From assembly GCA_025463305.1 (NCBI GenBank), contig JAOBWK010000053.1, positions 1 to 51,367 on the forward strand: a stretch of DNA of 51,367 bases. Reading direction: 5' to 3'. Under the pieces are notes generated by a model, which searched no databases, had not been told where the DNA came from, and saw only the letters and a list, made by a program, of their open reading frames with translations. A program made the translations under genes and the position numbers. Source of the stretch: Ilumatobacteraceae bacterium. GTDB lineage: Bacteria > Actinomycetota > Acidimicrobiia > Acidimicrobiales > Ilumatobacteraceae. Positions 1-7,163 of the stretch are shown in pieces; position 1 is the first letter of the stretch; every line of letters begins with the position of its first letter.

Positions 1-714
1 GGCCTCGACACCGCCTACAGCGAGGACCAGATGAAGGTCGGCCGCAAGTTGGCGACCAAGCTGCTCAACGTCAGCAAGTTCGTCCTCGGGTTCGGCGCCC
101 CGCCCGACGGGTCCGCCGCCACCGAACCGCTGGACACGGCGATGCTCGCCCGGCTCGACCAGGTGATCGCCGAGGGCACCGCGGCGTTCGACGAGCTGGA
201 CTACGCCAGGGCGCTCGAGCGCACCGAGGAGTTCTTCTGGTGGTTCTGCGACGACTACGTCGAGCTGGTCAAGAGCCGCGCCTACACCGACGATGCCGCC
301 GTCGCCGCCAGCGCACGGGTGGCCCTGCGCACCGCGCTCAGCACGCTGCAGCGGATGTTCGCACCGTTCATCCCCTTCACCACCGAAGAGGTGTGGAGCT
401 GGTGGAACGACGGTTCGATCCACGGCGCGCCATGGCCGGTGGCCGACGCCGACAGCGGCGCGGGCGATCCCGCGCTGCTCGACGTCGTCTGCGAGATCGT
501 CGCCCAGGTCCGCCGCGCGAAGACCGAGGCGAAGGTGACCCAGCGGGCCTCGGTGGCGCGGTTGCTCGTCACCGCCCCCGCCGCTGCTCACGCGGCGATC
601 GAGGCCGGCCGCAGCGACATCAGCGACGCCGGGTCGATCCAAGCGTTCGACATCGCGACCGGGGAGACGGTGCGGTGCGAGATCGTGCTCGCCCCGGTCG
701 AGCCCGTCGCCTGA
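1..714 (+). CDS. valS: Valyl-tRNA synthetase, C-terminal part (5' end outside window)
   Basis: The frame is open from base 1, so the catalytic Rossmann domain and the HIGH motif lie upstream. What remains is the end of the KMSKS-side region (MKVGRKLATKLLN) and the class I anticodon-binding domain, with features usual in ValS: the FFWWFCDDYVELVK segment near residue 80 and FIPFTTEEVW near residue 120. The product charges tRNA-Val with valine in the cytoplasm. It stops at IVLAPVEPVA, so the C-terminal coiled-coil tRNA-binding arm found in many bacterial ValS proteins seems to be missing; this is read from the ending, not from an alignment. It is followed by about 270 non-coding bases that hold a strong hairpin. 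The family call is confident. Confidence 0.93.
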   Translation, partial: GLDTAYSEDQMKVGRKLATKLLNVSKFVLGFGAPPDGSAATEPLDTAMLARLDQVIAEGTAAFDELDYARALERTEEFFWWFCDDYVELVKSRAYTDDAAVAASARVALRTALSTLQRMFAPFIPFTTEEVWSWWNDGSIHGAPWPVADADSGAGDPALLDVVCEIVAQVRRAKTEAKVTQRASVARLLVTAPAAAHAAIEAGRSDISDAGSIQAFDIATGETVRCEIVLAPVEPVA

Positions 715-896
715 CCGGTCGTCTCACGGCGCCGGCGCCCGTCCGGTTCTTTGCAGTTCGTTGGCCGGTGGTTGGCGAGCCGTTTGCAGTCGGATCGGCA
801 TCATGTCGTCCAACCACAGCGTGTTCCGCTCACGGCATCCCTCAGTCTCGCTGTCCCGCCCGACGGAGTGCACCAATCGGAACACGTTTCGCTGAG

Positions 897-944
897 GCCG
901 TCAGTTGCTGATCTCACTTCCCGCCGCGATCAGCAGCTGACGGC
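897..944. terminator. Long hairpin between convergent valS and mscS
   Basis: Two 17-base arms (897-913 and 928-944) are complementary apart from one position that would form a G-U pair in the plus-strand RNA. The loop is 14 bases, and a T run lies at 952-956 after a short spacer. It sits between the convergent ends of valS and the MscS gene. A bidirectional terminator is the simplest reading. The rest of 715-988 shows no gene. Confidence 0.5.
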
Positions 945-988
945 TTCGGCATTTTTCGGCTCGGGCGCCAGCGTTTCGGCGTTGCGCC

Positions 989-1876
989 TCAGATCGTCGG
1001 GAAGACGGCCACGGGCGGGCGATCCAGGGTGCCGGCCTCGTAGGCGCGCAGCACGGCCAGGTTCCACGCCCGCTTCACGGCGTCCTTGTGGCCGATCACG
1101 CACGGCGCGCTGACGCGCACCGTGACGCGGTCGTCGCGCACCTCCACGACGCCGACCACGAGCGGCAGGCTGAGCAGCGTCGGCCCCACCTCGGGATCGT
1201 CGGCGAACGCAGCGACGAGATCGTGCACCGCCGCCAGCACGCCATCGATCGGACGCTCGAGGGACACGGACACATCGAGCAGCGCGGTCGCCGACTTGGT
1301 GAGGTTGGCCACCCGCATCACGTTGCCGTGCTGCACGTGCCAGATCCGCCCTTCGCCGTCGCGCAGGCGCGCGCTGCGCAGTGTGACGCGCTCCACCGTG
1401 CCGGACGTGAGCCCGAGGTCGACCTCGTCGCCGACGCCGTACTGATCGTCGGACAGCACGAAGAACCCGCCGATGATGTCGCGGATGAGCGTCTGCGCAC
1501 CGAACGCGATCGCGCCGCCGACGACGGTGGCGGTGGCGACGAAGCCGCCGATGTTGATGCCCAGCTCGCTGATCACCGTGATCACCGCGACCGCCCAGAT
1601 GACGCCGACGACCGCGGCGCGCAGCGAGCTGCTGAGGGCGCGGTGGCGGGCCTCGGTGCGGCTGGTGTCGCCGCCCGGCATCGTGCGGTCGAGCACCGAG
1701 CGCAACGTGCGCGAGATCAGCCGGCGCACCACCAGGGTGGCGATGACCGCGATGATGATCACGCTGGCGACGCGGAGGGCGGTGAGCAGGTGCAGCCGGT
1801 CGAGGTGCTGGACCCAGACCGGGGTGGTGCTGGCTCGCCGCATGTCGGCCAACGCTAGTCCGTGGCCGCTGGGCAC
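989..1876 (-). CDS. MscS-family small-conductance mechanosensitive channel
   Basis: This 295-residue membrane protein has about three transmembrane segments (roughly residues 30-50, 87-108 and 115-135), then the Gly/Ala-rich pore helix with GGAIAFGAQTLIRDIIGG near 138-155 and the MscS beta domain (FFVLSDDQYGVGDEVDL). Such channels open under membrane tension and release solutes during hypo-osmotic shock. The length matches compact MscS proteins. The GTG start at 1876 has a GGAG six bases upstream; an ATG at 1843 is the alternative. It is divergent from the first LCP gene with only 32 bases between the starts. Confidence 0.88.
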   Translation of the reverse strand: MPSGHGLALADMRRASTTPVWVQHLDRLHLLTALRVASVIIIAVIATLVVRRLISRTLRSVLDRTMPGGDTSRTEARHRALSSSLRAAVVGVIWAVAVITVISELGINIGGFVATATVVGGAIAFGAQTLIRDIIGGFFVLSDDQYGVGDEVDLGLTSGTVERVTLRSARLRDGEGRIWHVQHGNVMRVANLTKSATALLDVSVSLERPIDGVLAAVHDLVAAFADDPEVGPTLLSLPLVVGVVEVRDDRVTVRVSAPCVIGHKDAVKRAWNLAVLRAYEAGTLDRPPVAVFPTI

Positions 1877-1908
1877 CGACCGCTCCGCAGGGCTAGTGTG
1901 GAACCTTC

Positions 1909-3318
1909 ATGGGCGAAGCGGAGATCAAGAGTTCACCGACCCCGCCTCCGCTGAAGCGTGGCCAACGCCATCCGACTCGGCACTTCGTGGTCCTCGTGTT
2001 CAACCTCGTCGTGGCGCTCGCCTGCTTCGTCGGAGCCGGCGTCCTCATCATCGGCCAGCGCGTCGTGACCGACACCCAGAAGACGTCGGCGATCGTGTCG
2101 CCGACGCAGACCCAGGTGTCGACGATCGCGATCGCGCCCGCTGAGTCGACCACGCCCGACTCGGCCACCGCGGCGTCGAGCACGGGGAGCACGGAGCCCG
2201 GCGAGACCACCACCACCGAGGTCTTCCCCGACGCCGACCCGAACGCGAAGAACTTCCTCATCACCGGCGCCGACAACGATGCGTGCGCCGATGCGGGCAG
2301 CGCCAACCCGGTGCCCGATCGCACCACGCTCGGCGAGCGCAGCGACACGATCATGGTGATGCGCGTGGACCCGTCCACCGATCGGGCCGCGATCCTGTCG
2401 TTCCCCCGTGACCTGTACGTCAAGATCCACGGCACCAACGGCCGGAACCGGATCAACGCGGCGTACAGCGTCAACGACCCGCAGAAGCTGATCGACACGA
2501 TCTACGACAACTTCTTCATCCCGATCGACCACTACATCCAGATCGACTTCTGTGCGTTCAAGTCGCTCGTCGACGCCGTCGGCGGCGTGTCGGTGTACTT
2601 CCAGTACCCCGCCAGGGATGCGCACACCGGTCTCGACGTGCCGGTCACCGACGGCTGCTACACCTTCAACGGCGACGCCGCGCTCGCCTACGTGCGCAGC
2701 CGCCACTACCAGTACCTCGATCCGAAGACGGGCAAGTTCACCGAGGATCCGGCCAGCGACTACGGACGCATCTCGCGCCAGCAGGACTTCCTCCGTCGGG
2801 CCGTCACCAAGGTGCTGTCGGCGGGCTACAGCGTCAAGGTGGCGCGAAGCCTGATCGACGTCGCCACCAAGTACGTGGTGGTCGACAAGGACCTCACGCT
2901 CGACAAGGAGCTGCAGTTCGCCGGCGTGTTGAAGGACCTCAACCCGCAGAACATCCAGACGTACCAGGTCGAGGGAACGGGCACGGTCATCGCCGGCGCA
3001 TCCGTGATCCAGCCCAAGCTCACCGGCGCCAACATGAAGTCGATCCTGGCCATCTTCCAGGGCCATGCCCAGCTGGCGACGGCACCGGATCAGGTGTTCG
3101 ACACCACCACCACGAGCCAGGTCCCGACCACCACGACGACGCCGGCCACGAGCACCACGGTGACCGGCACCACCATCTTCGGATCGCCCGCCACCACCGT
3201 GCCGCCGACCACCACGACCACCACCACGACGCCGTTGCCGACCACGACGCTGCCGCCCAGCGACGCCACCGAGATCAACAAGGGCATCTATCCGCCGAGG
3301 GACAAAACCTGCCCCTGA
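1909..3318 (+). CDS. LytR-CpsA-Psr (LCP) family cell-wall glycopolymer transferase, copy 1
   Basis: LCP proteins transfer undecaprenyl-linked glycopolymers onto peptidoglycan outside the membrane. The 469-residue product has a cytoplasmic N-terminus, one transmembrane helix (about 25-48) and an LCP domain. The domain carries the phosphate-binding SFPRDLYV (about 164-171), NRINAAY, the Asp-rich ITGADND and RISRQQDFLRR. The last 70 or so residues are a Thr-rich low-complexity tail before a short Cys-containing end. Pairs of Cys around ADNDACAD and VTDGCYTF suggest disulfides. TAGTGT sits 9 bases before the ATG, so a leaderless or very short-leader transcript is possible. A perfect 12-base palindrome (3323-3334) follows the stop. 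A paralogue lies directly downstream. Confidence 0.9.
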   Translation: MGEAEIKSSPTPPPLKRGQRHPTRHFVVLVFNLVVALACFVGAGVLIIGQRVVTDTQKTSAIVSPTQTQVSTIAIAPAESTTPDSATAASSTGSTEPGETTTTEVFPDADPNAKNFLITGADNDACADAGSANPVPDRTTLGERSDTIMVMRVDPSTDRAAILSFPRDLYVKIHGTNGRNRINAAYSVNDPQKLIDTIYDNFFIPIDHYIQIDFCAFKSLVDAVGGVSVYFQYPARDAHTGLDVPVTDGCYTFNGDAALAYVRSRHYQYLDPKTGKFTEDPASDYGRISRQQDFLRRAVTKVLSAGYSVKVARSLIDVATKYVVVDKDLTLDKELQFAGVLKDLNPQNIQTYQVEGTGTVIAGASVIQPKLTGANMKSILAIFQGHAQLATAPDQVFDTTTTSQVPTTTTTPATSTTVTGTTIFGSPATTVPPTTTTTTTTPLPTTTLPPSDATEINKGIYPPRDKTCP

Positions 3319-3402
3319 GCTGGTCCGATCGGACTGCGTGACCGACGTCGCGGGCGCTGCCGCCCAGACACTGCGCGAGACGACCGATAGCGTCGATGCG
3401 TC

Positions 3403-4674
3403 ATGTCGAACCCCTCTCGATCCCGACGGCACTCCATCAGCCAGAAGTTGGTGCTGTTCGTCAACTCGCTGCTGATCATCGGCTGCTTCGGCGGAGCGGC
3501 CGCGTTGGTGCTCGGGCAGGGCCTCGTCAAGAGCCAGCAGAAGGTGCAGCTCGTCGCCAACCTGGCCGACGCCGCGCAGTCCCAGCTCGGGCCGTCGGAG
3601 ACCTTCCCGGCCGCCGATCCGGGGGCGAAGAACTTCCTCATCACCGGCGCCGACAACGACTCGTGCGTCGATCCCAACTCGCCGTTCGCGGCGGCCTTCG
3701 GTGACCGCACGTCGCTCGGTGAGCGCAGCGACACGATCATGATCATGCGCGTCGATCCGTCCACCAACCAGGCCGCCGTGCTGTCGTTCCCGCGCGACCT
3801 CTGGGTTTCGATCGCCGGACACGACGGCGAGAACCGGATCAACTCCGCGTATGTGAAGAACGATCCGTCGACGCTCGTCGCGACGCTGTACCAGGACTTC
3901 GGCATCGGCGTCGACCACTTCATCCAGGTCGACTTCTGCGCGTTCAAGACGTTGGTCGACGCGATCGGCGGGGTGCCAGTCCCGTTCGAGCTCGCCGCGC
4001 GGGACACCCACACCGGCCTGTACGTGCCGCAGCCGGGCTGCTTCAACCTGGCGGGCGACGAAGCGCTCGCCTACGTGCGCTCGCGCCACTACCAGACCTA
4101 CGACGAGGCCACCGGGAAGTGGAAGGAAGACCCGCTCGCCGACCTCGGCCGGATCTCGCGTCAGCAGGACTTCCTCCGCCGGATCATCGCCAAGGCGCTG
4201 AAGACCGGCGTGTACACGCCGTCGGTGGCGCGCGGCTTGATCAGCACCGCGCAGAAGTACGTCGTCACCGACACCAACCTGACACCGCAGCGGATGCTCG
4301 AGTTCGCCGGAACGATCCAGAACATCGATCCCGCGAACCTGCACTCGTACCAGATCGAGGTGAGCCGCGACACCCGGAGTGGTCAGGACGTGCTCATCCC
4401 CCGGCTCGGCGGCAGCAACATGAAGGCCGTGCTCGCGATCTTCCGTGGCAAGGCGCCGCTCGTCGGCGCACCGTCGCAGGACACCTCGACCGTGATCGCC
4501 ACGGACGACGCCAACGCGGCCGCCACGACCACGACGGTGGCGATCGCCGGCGGCGGCGCGGTGGCCGACGCGGCGCCGGTCACCACGGTGGCCTCGACGG
4601 ATCCGACGGCGGCGGCCACGGCGGCCACCGACAACGACAAGGGTGTGGTGCCGCCGAAGGGCGTGCAGTGCTGA
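3403..4674 (+). CDS. LytR-CpsA-Psr (LCP) family cell-wall glycopolymer transferase, copy 2
   Basis: This is a 423-residue paralogue of the preceding gene with the same architecture: a short cytoplasmic start, one membrane helix (about 18-40), an LCP domain with SFPRDLWV (about 128-135), ENRINSAYV and RISRQQDFLRR, then an Ala/Thr-rich tail (about 360-415). It shares ITGADND and ERSDTIM with copy 1, which points to tandem duplication followed by divergence. The expected role is attachment of arabinogalactan, teichoic acid or capsule-type polymers to peptidoglycan; which polymer cannot be told. The 84-base gap to copy 1 allows co-transcription. Its stop codon lies inside a 14-base tandem repeat. 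Confidence 0.9.
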   Translation: MSNPSRSRRHSISQKLVLFVNSLLIIGCFGGAAALVLGQGLVKSQQKVQLVANLADAAQSQLGPSETFPAADPGAKNFLITGADNDSCVDPNSPFAAAFGDRTSLGERSDTIMIMRVDPSTNQAAVLSFPRDLWVSIAGHDGENRINSAYVKNDPSTLVATLYQDFGIGVDHFIQVDFCAFKTLVDAIGGVPVPFELAARDTHTGLYVPQPGCFNLAGDEALAYVRSRHYQTYDEATGKWKEDPLADLGRISRQQDFLRRIIAKALKTGVYTPSVARGLISTAQKYVVTDTNLTPQRMLEFAGTIQNIDPANLHSYQIEVSRDTRSGQDVLIPRLGGSNMKAVLAIFRGKAPLVGAPSQDTSTVIATDDANAAATTTTVAIAGGGAVADAAPVTTVASTDPTAAATAATDNDKGVVPPKGVQC

Positions 4675-4726
4675 GTCGTCGAGGCTGAGCCGTCGACGCT
4701 GAGCCGTCGACGCTGAGCCGCTCGCG
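4671..4726. repeat. 14-base tandem repeat, four units
   Basis: Units start at 4671, 4685, 4699 and 4713. Units 2 and 3 are identical (CTGAGCCGTCGACG); units 1 and 4 differ at two or three positions. The array includes the stop of the second LCP gene and fills the gap to the convergent hydrolase gene. No clear terminator hairpin is visible. Confidence 0.85.
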
Positions 4727-4742
4727 CCGCGGAACCCGCCGA

Positions 4743-5819
4743 TCAGCGGCGCTGCAGCACCAGTCCGGGGGTGGCCGCGAGTCGGTCTGCCTCGGCGAGG
4801 CCGCCGGCGCGGTCCATGTCGAGCACGACGTCGAGGAACGCCCAGATCGCGCGCACCTGGACACCGATGCCGTCACGCCACGGACGCAGGTGCTCGCCGA
4901 TCATGTCCGGCGTCATCATCGTCACGTAGGCCGCCACCATCGGCGGCAGGTCGGGGATGGACCCGGCGAGCTCGAGGTACAGGCCCATGTCGCTCGACGC
5001 GTGGTGGGCAGCAGCGAGCAGATCGAGCCGCCACGTCGGCGAGGCATCGATCATCGCCCACGGCCGATCGCCGTCGGTGGCCACCGGCGCGGTGGTGTCG
5101 AACTCGCTGAGCACGAGCAGCGTCGGGGTGTGCACGCGGCCGAGCGCGGTGTCGCTCATCGAACGGGTGTAGGGCTGGAGGCCGACGACAGCACCGATGC
5201 GCGCGTCGGGTGCGACGCCTCGGGCTCCGGCAGCTGCAGCGAGCGCCGTGTAGGCGCCGTAGGAGTGGCCGATGGACGCGATCCGCCCCGCATCGACGGA
5301 CGCCAGGAGCGCCGGCTCCAACCCGCTGGGCGTGGTCGCCTCGGTGGTGCCGAGCATCACGTCGAGCACGAAGCCGGAGTCGCCGACGCGGTTGACCTCG
5401 TTGGTGCGATCGTCGACGAACGTGCCGCCGAGCCAGTCGGTCATCACGTCGCCGACGTGGTCCGGAGCGACGACGATCGCGCCGCGGGCGGCGAGCGCCT
5501 CGGCGAGCATCGCGTACGCGAACCGCATCCCGGTGCGCCCGTGGGAGAGCAGCACGAGCGGGTAGCGGCCCGGCTCGACCGGGGCGTCGTCGAACGCGTT
5601 CGCAGCCCGGAAGACGATGCCGGGGATCGGCTCGTAGCTCGAGCGTGCGTCATCACCGCCTGCAGCGACGGCGGGATACCAGACGTCGACGGTGAGCGTG
5701 CGATCCGCCCGGGCTGCGTCGGCCCAGCGCACGGTGCGCCGCCCGACCGGCCTGACGGCCGCTTCGATGGATGGTCCAGCGGACAGTGTGGTCACCGGGT
5801 CGACTCTACGGCTCGCCAC
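4743..5819 (-). CDS. Alpha/beta hydrolase, PAF-acetylhydrolase / dienelactone hydrolase-like
   Basis: This 358-residue hydrolase has the oxyanion segment LSHGRTG (about 91-97), the nucleophile elbow GHSYG with Ser186, and a His-rich stretch AAHHASS that probably supplies the catalytic His. The N-terminal VDVWYPA and the YPLVLLSHG pattern resemble bacterial platelet-activating-factor acetylhydrolase-like lipases. No signal peptide is visible, so it is probably cytoplasmic. The substrate is unknown; short-chain esters are likely for this group. It is convergent with the LCP pair and divergent from the small membrane protein gene at 5937. Confidence 0.75.
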   Translation of the reverse strand: MASRRVDPVTTLSAGPSIEAAVRPVGRRTVRWADAARADRTLTVDVWYPAVAAGGDDARSSYEPIPGIVFRAANAFDDAPVEPGRYPLVLLSHGRTGMRFAYAMLAEALAARGAIVVAPDHVGDVMTDWLGGTFVDDRTNEVNRVGDSGFVLDVMLGTTEATTPSGLEPALLASVDAGRIASIGHSYGAYTALAAAAGARGVAPDARIGAVVGLQPYTRSMSDTALGRVHTPTLLVLSEFDTTAPVATDGDRPWAMIDASPTWRLDLLAAAHHASSDMGLYLELAGSIPDLPPMVAAYVTMMTPDMIGEHLRPWRDGIGVQVRAIWAFLDVVLDMDRAGGLAEADRLAATPGLVLQRR

Positions 5820-5936
5820 TCGGGGGCGACCCGCGGACCCATCTCACGGCCCGGCTCGCGGCACGGCTCGACAGGCGACGCCCGGCACGTGGCGTCGCCG
5901 AGGTCCACGGCGAACCCACTGTTACGATGCTCGGCC

Positions 5937-6347
5937 ATGCAGGGTCGCGGTCGACGAATGGTCCTCCTCGCCGCGGGTGCCGTGGCGGTCTGGTACGTGA
6001 TCGTGCTGTTCGGCTGGGCGCTGCGCCCGCTGCACGACTCGATCCCGATCGGCGTCGATCCCGCCACCAGCCGACCGGTGTCGCAGCCGGTCACGTGCAA
6101 CACGCTGTTCGCCGGGAGCGCCCACGACGGCGCGCTGCCCACGTTGCCGACGCTGCTCCCGCTGTTCGTCGGCCAGTACGAGTACAACCGCGTCGCCTGC
6201 GACCTCGTCCAGAAGGACGCCCGCATCGTGTTCGGGCTCGACACACTCGGCGCGATCGTGGTCGCTGGCGGTCTCGTGTACGTCGCCCTGCGCCGCTCGT
6301 CCGAGCCGGCGACGCCGGTCACCACCGGCCAGGCCAGCTACGCCTGA
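5937..6347 (+). CDS. Small two-helix membrane protein of unknown function
   Basis: The 136-residue product has two predicted membrane helices (about 8-28 and 99-119) flanking an extracytoplasmic loop with two Cys (VTCNTLF and VACDLV) that could form a disulfide. I recognise no family. ATG 5937 is chosen because it puts the first helix near the N-terminus; the open frame extends far upstream but antisense to the hydrolase gene. The 117-base gap to that divergent gene probably holds both promoters. Confidence 0.6.
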   Translation: MQGRGRRMVLLAAGAVAVWYVIVLFGWALRPLHDSIPIGVDPATSRPVSQPVTCNTLFAGSAHDGALPTLPTLLPLFVGQYEYNRVACDLVQKDARIVFGLDTLGAIVVAGGLVYVALRRSSEPATPVTTGQASYA

Positions 6348-6388
6348 CGCGCCGGGCCATTGGGACAGCGGGTCGGTCAGCTGGTCGG

Positions 6389-6964
6389 TCAGCTGGTCGG
6401 GCGCAACGGGCGGCCGTCGACCTCGATCACGAACCCCTTGCCCCGGGCCGAGCGCACGGCGACGCCGAGCCGTTCGAGGTGCCCGCGAAGCCGGAAGACG
6501 AGGTTGTCGAGCGACCGCGAGCTGGGCGGGCCCTCCGGCCAGACCGCACGCTCGAGGCGCGCCCGGCTGATCAGCCCGGGCGTGTTGAGCAGCTCGTCGA
6601 GCAACGTCGCCTCGAGCTCGCTCAGCACCACCGCGGCACCGCCGCGGTGCACGATCCGGTTGGGATCCAACACCAGCTGCTCCGATGCGAGGTGGGCCAC
6701 CCACCTGCTGAGCCGCTGGGCGCGGTGGATCAGGTCGCGCTCGTCGGCCGGCACCCGGATCCAGTCCTCGTTGACGCCGACGACCTCGGGCGGATCGGCG
6801 TCCTCGGCCACCAGCAACAGACGGGCCACACCGGCACGCGCCAGGTTCGTGCGCAGTGCCTCGTCGCGCGGCCACTGAACCAGCTCGACATTCACGCCCG
6901 GGAGGTCGGCGGCGAGTGATTCGGGGTTCGACACGGTGCTCGTCACGCTCCATTGCGTAGGCAC
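6389..6964 (-). CDS. OmpR/PhoB-type winged-helix regulator with degenerate N-terminal domain
   Basis: The 191-residue protein has an N-terminal half of about 95 residues that looks like a receiver remnant without an obvious phospho-acceptor Asp. Its C-terminal winged-helix DNA-binding domain (about 100-185) includes LSELEATLLDELL, SLDNLVFRLRGHLE and the wing GKGFVIEVDG. It probably regulates transcription without a standard phosphorelay. The start is GTG at 6964. It is divergent from the MMPL operon, and a 15-base inverted repeat sits between them, so regulation of that operon or of itself is a fair inference. Between its stop and 6347 lies a short imperfect duplication of GGTCGGTCAGCT. Confidence 0.72.
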   Translation of the reverse strand: MPTQWSVTSTVSNPESLAADLPGVNVELVQWPRDEALRTNLARAGVARLLLVAEDADPPEVVGVNEDWIRVPADERDLIHRAQRLSRWVAHLASEQLVLDPNRIVHRGGAAVVLSELEATLLDELLNTPGLISRARLERAVWPEGPPSSRSLDNLVFRLRGHLERLGVAVRSARGKGFVIEVDGRPLRPTS

Positions 6965-6981
6965 GGCGAGTCACGCCGTTC

Positions 6982-6996
6982 GGCCCACCGTGGGCC
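6982..6996. promoter_or_regulatory. Inverted repeat, possible operator between regulator and MMPL operon
   Basis: GGCCCAC (6982-6988) and GTGGGCC (6990-6996) form a perfect 7-base inverted repeat around one central base. It lies 18 bases upstream of the GTG of the winged-helix regulator and 168 bases upstream of the MMPL start. Position suggests an operator; sequence alone cannot show which protein binds. Confidence 0.35.
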
Positions 6997-7163
6997 TGTC
7001 CGCGAAATGTACCAACGCGAGATGACGGCAAAGATGGCGACTCTATGAACGGGCTGTTAAGGGGTGTTGCGCTCGCGACCGGCCGGTACGGGGGCTGTCC
7101 CCACCATGGCGACGCCGGGAGCCCTCATGGCCCGTGGTGCCGTGCGTCTTCACACTGGAACGC

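Noticed and set aside
715..988. Small ORFs downstream of valS
   Set aside because: They have no ribosome binding site or family features, and the region holds a hairpin fitting a terminator.
1933..4344. Long minus-strand open frame opposite the LCP genes
   Set aside because: It is antisense to two clear LCP genes, is Arg/Gly/Val-rich without domains, and is typical of third-position GC bias.
5922..7031. Minus-strand open frame over the small membrane protein and regulator
   Set aside because: Composition is Arg/Ala/Gly-rich without motifs, while the overlapping frames have membrane helices or a winged helix.
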